DNA from: Dendrolimus kikuchii
Taxonomy: Eukaryota > Arthropoda > Insecta > Lepidoptera > Lasiocampidae
DNA: 64,000 nucleotides
Reading direction: 5' to 3'
Assembly: GCA_019925095.2 (NCBI GenBank)
Contig: CM034411.1
Location: 5,929,501-5,993,500, forward strand
Shown: piece by piece, positions 63,371-64,000 of the stretch
Position numbering within the stretch: position 1 is the stretch's first letter
Layout of the letters: every line of letters begins with the position of its first letter
The notes under the pieces: model-generated
What the model saw: the letters and a program-made list of their open reading frames with translations, nothing else
The model's database searches: none
What the model was told of the DNA's origin: nothing
Made by a program: the position numbers and the translations under genes

Positions 63371-64000
63371 TAGATTGATATTTTTAAATTCGTAATATCT
63401 TTTGAATGAAATGTCCGATTTGAATAATTCAAAAAACAATCTACAGGTATTAAAACAGTCTTGAATTCCAAATGATTTATTTGGATAAGGATTATGATAA
63501 TATGGTCTGATTTTGGTCGGCATTTCTATCAACTTTTAAAATGTAAAAAAGTAGTTATAGTAACATAACTACAATAGTTGGGCATATGGTATAGCGAAGT
63601 TTTTTGTGGATATTGATAGATTCCTTAATACTGTAGAACATTTTTTTTCTATCATCAATAGTTTCCGCAGCGCATGCGATGAAAGACATTTCATGGCTAA
63701 TTTTTTTATACCTTGGGTTACAATTTTGAAGTTTTAATAGGGATCCCTAATGTTTTCTAGTAATAAACCTAGCCTATATTAATCAGGGATAATGTAACTT
63801 TCGAATGGGTAAAGAAATTTTGAAATCGGTCCAATAGTTTTTGAGTTTATTCGTTACAAAAGTAAAAAAATACAAATCTTTTTTATTACTTATTAGCCAA
63901 AGAACCAAATATGAACATTGCAACAATTTAAAAAAAATTGGGAGCGAAATCTGCTTGTTTAGTAAACTTTTATTACACTAAATAAGAAGTACACAAAATA
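63371..64000. other. AT-rich intergenic DNA
   Basis: Runs to the window edge with no recognised gene. AGAACCCGATTCC-type REP-M phrases fade out here. Confidence 0.4.

Overview
This 64 kb window is eukaryotic and looks like gene-poor, transposon-filled DNA of a moth or butterfly (Lepidoptera). The case rests on overall AT-richness, long (TA)n tracts, and repeat types I know from lepidopteran genomes: R1-clade, RTE-like and CR1/Jockey-like LINEs, a Penelope-like element (PLE) with a GIY-YIG endonuclease, a tRNA-derived SINE containing the motif CCCACTGCTGGGCTC, and TA- and hAT-flanked MITEs. I found no host gene, rRNA, free tRNA, telomeric TTAGG array, CRISPR array or bacterial-type operon. Every open frame with a recognisable protein belongs to a retrotransposon and is 5'-truncated or frameshifted. 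Family names used here (SINE1, NLR-C and so on) are my own labels.

Layout. 0-5 kb: a LINE 3'UTR, an RTE1 copy with target-site duplication (TSD), a CR1-like tail, and solo LTR 1. 5-10 kb: a Penelope-like terminal fragment, a 96-bp (TA)n tract, two head-to-head NLR-C copies (one with a perfect 22-bp inverted repeat), and SINE1. 10-13 kb: solo LTR 2, a CR1-like LINE split by a SINE1 tail, and a 600-bp TA-flanked MITE. 13-23 kb: SINE1, LINE tails, solo LTR 3, and a hAT MITE carrying a nested RTE1. 24-25 kb: the Penelope-like element. 26-30 kb: full-length SINE2 with 16-bp TSDs, solo LTR 4, RTE1. 30.8-32.8 kb: the largest coding relic, an R1-clade LINE. 33-36 kb: a palindromic MITE split by solo LTR 5, solo LTR 6, an R1 RT fragment, RTE2. 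37-46 kb: diverged direct repeats, a GC-rich hairpin, an RNase H/zinc-finger LINE tail, and three NLR-C copies. 46.7-47.6 kb: an inverted-repeat element with two nested LINE tails. 48-57 kb: many SINE1 and SINE2 copies and LINE 3'UTRs. 58-59 kb: a tandem repeat interrupted by a MITE. 59-64 kb: more SINEs, NLR-C tails and small repeats.

Dynamics. Most LINE copies keep only their 3' end, as expected from target-primed reverse transcription. Five RTE1 copies show 10-14 bp TSDs. SINE1 (about 15 copies) shares its 3' tail with a resident CR1/Jockey-like LINE, which suggests it borrows that LINE's machinery. Six solo LTRs sit on 4-bp duplications of ATAT/GTAT/ATAC type with no internal provirus left. 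Nested insertions give a relative chronology at 11.3, 21.6, 33.4, 46.7 and 58.6 kb. Nothing resembles a complete new gene system; the most interesting signals are RNA-structure-like motifs in repeats and the nested inverted-repeat structures.
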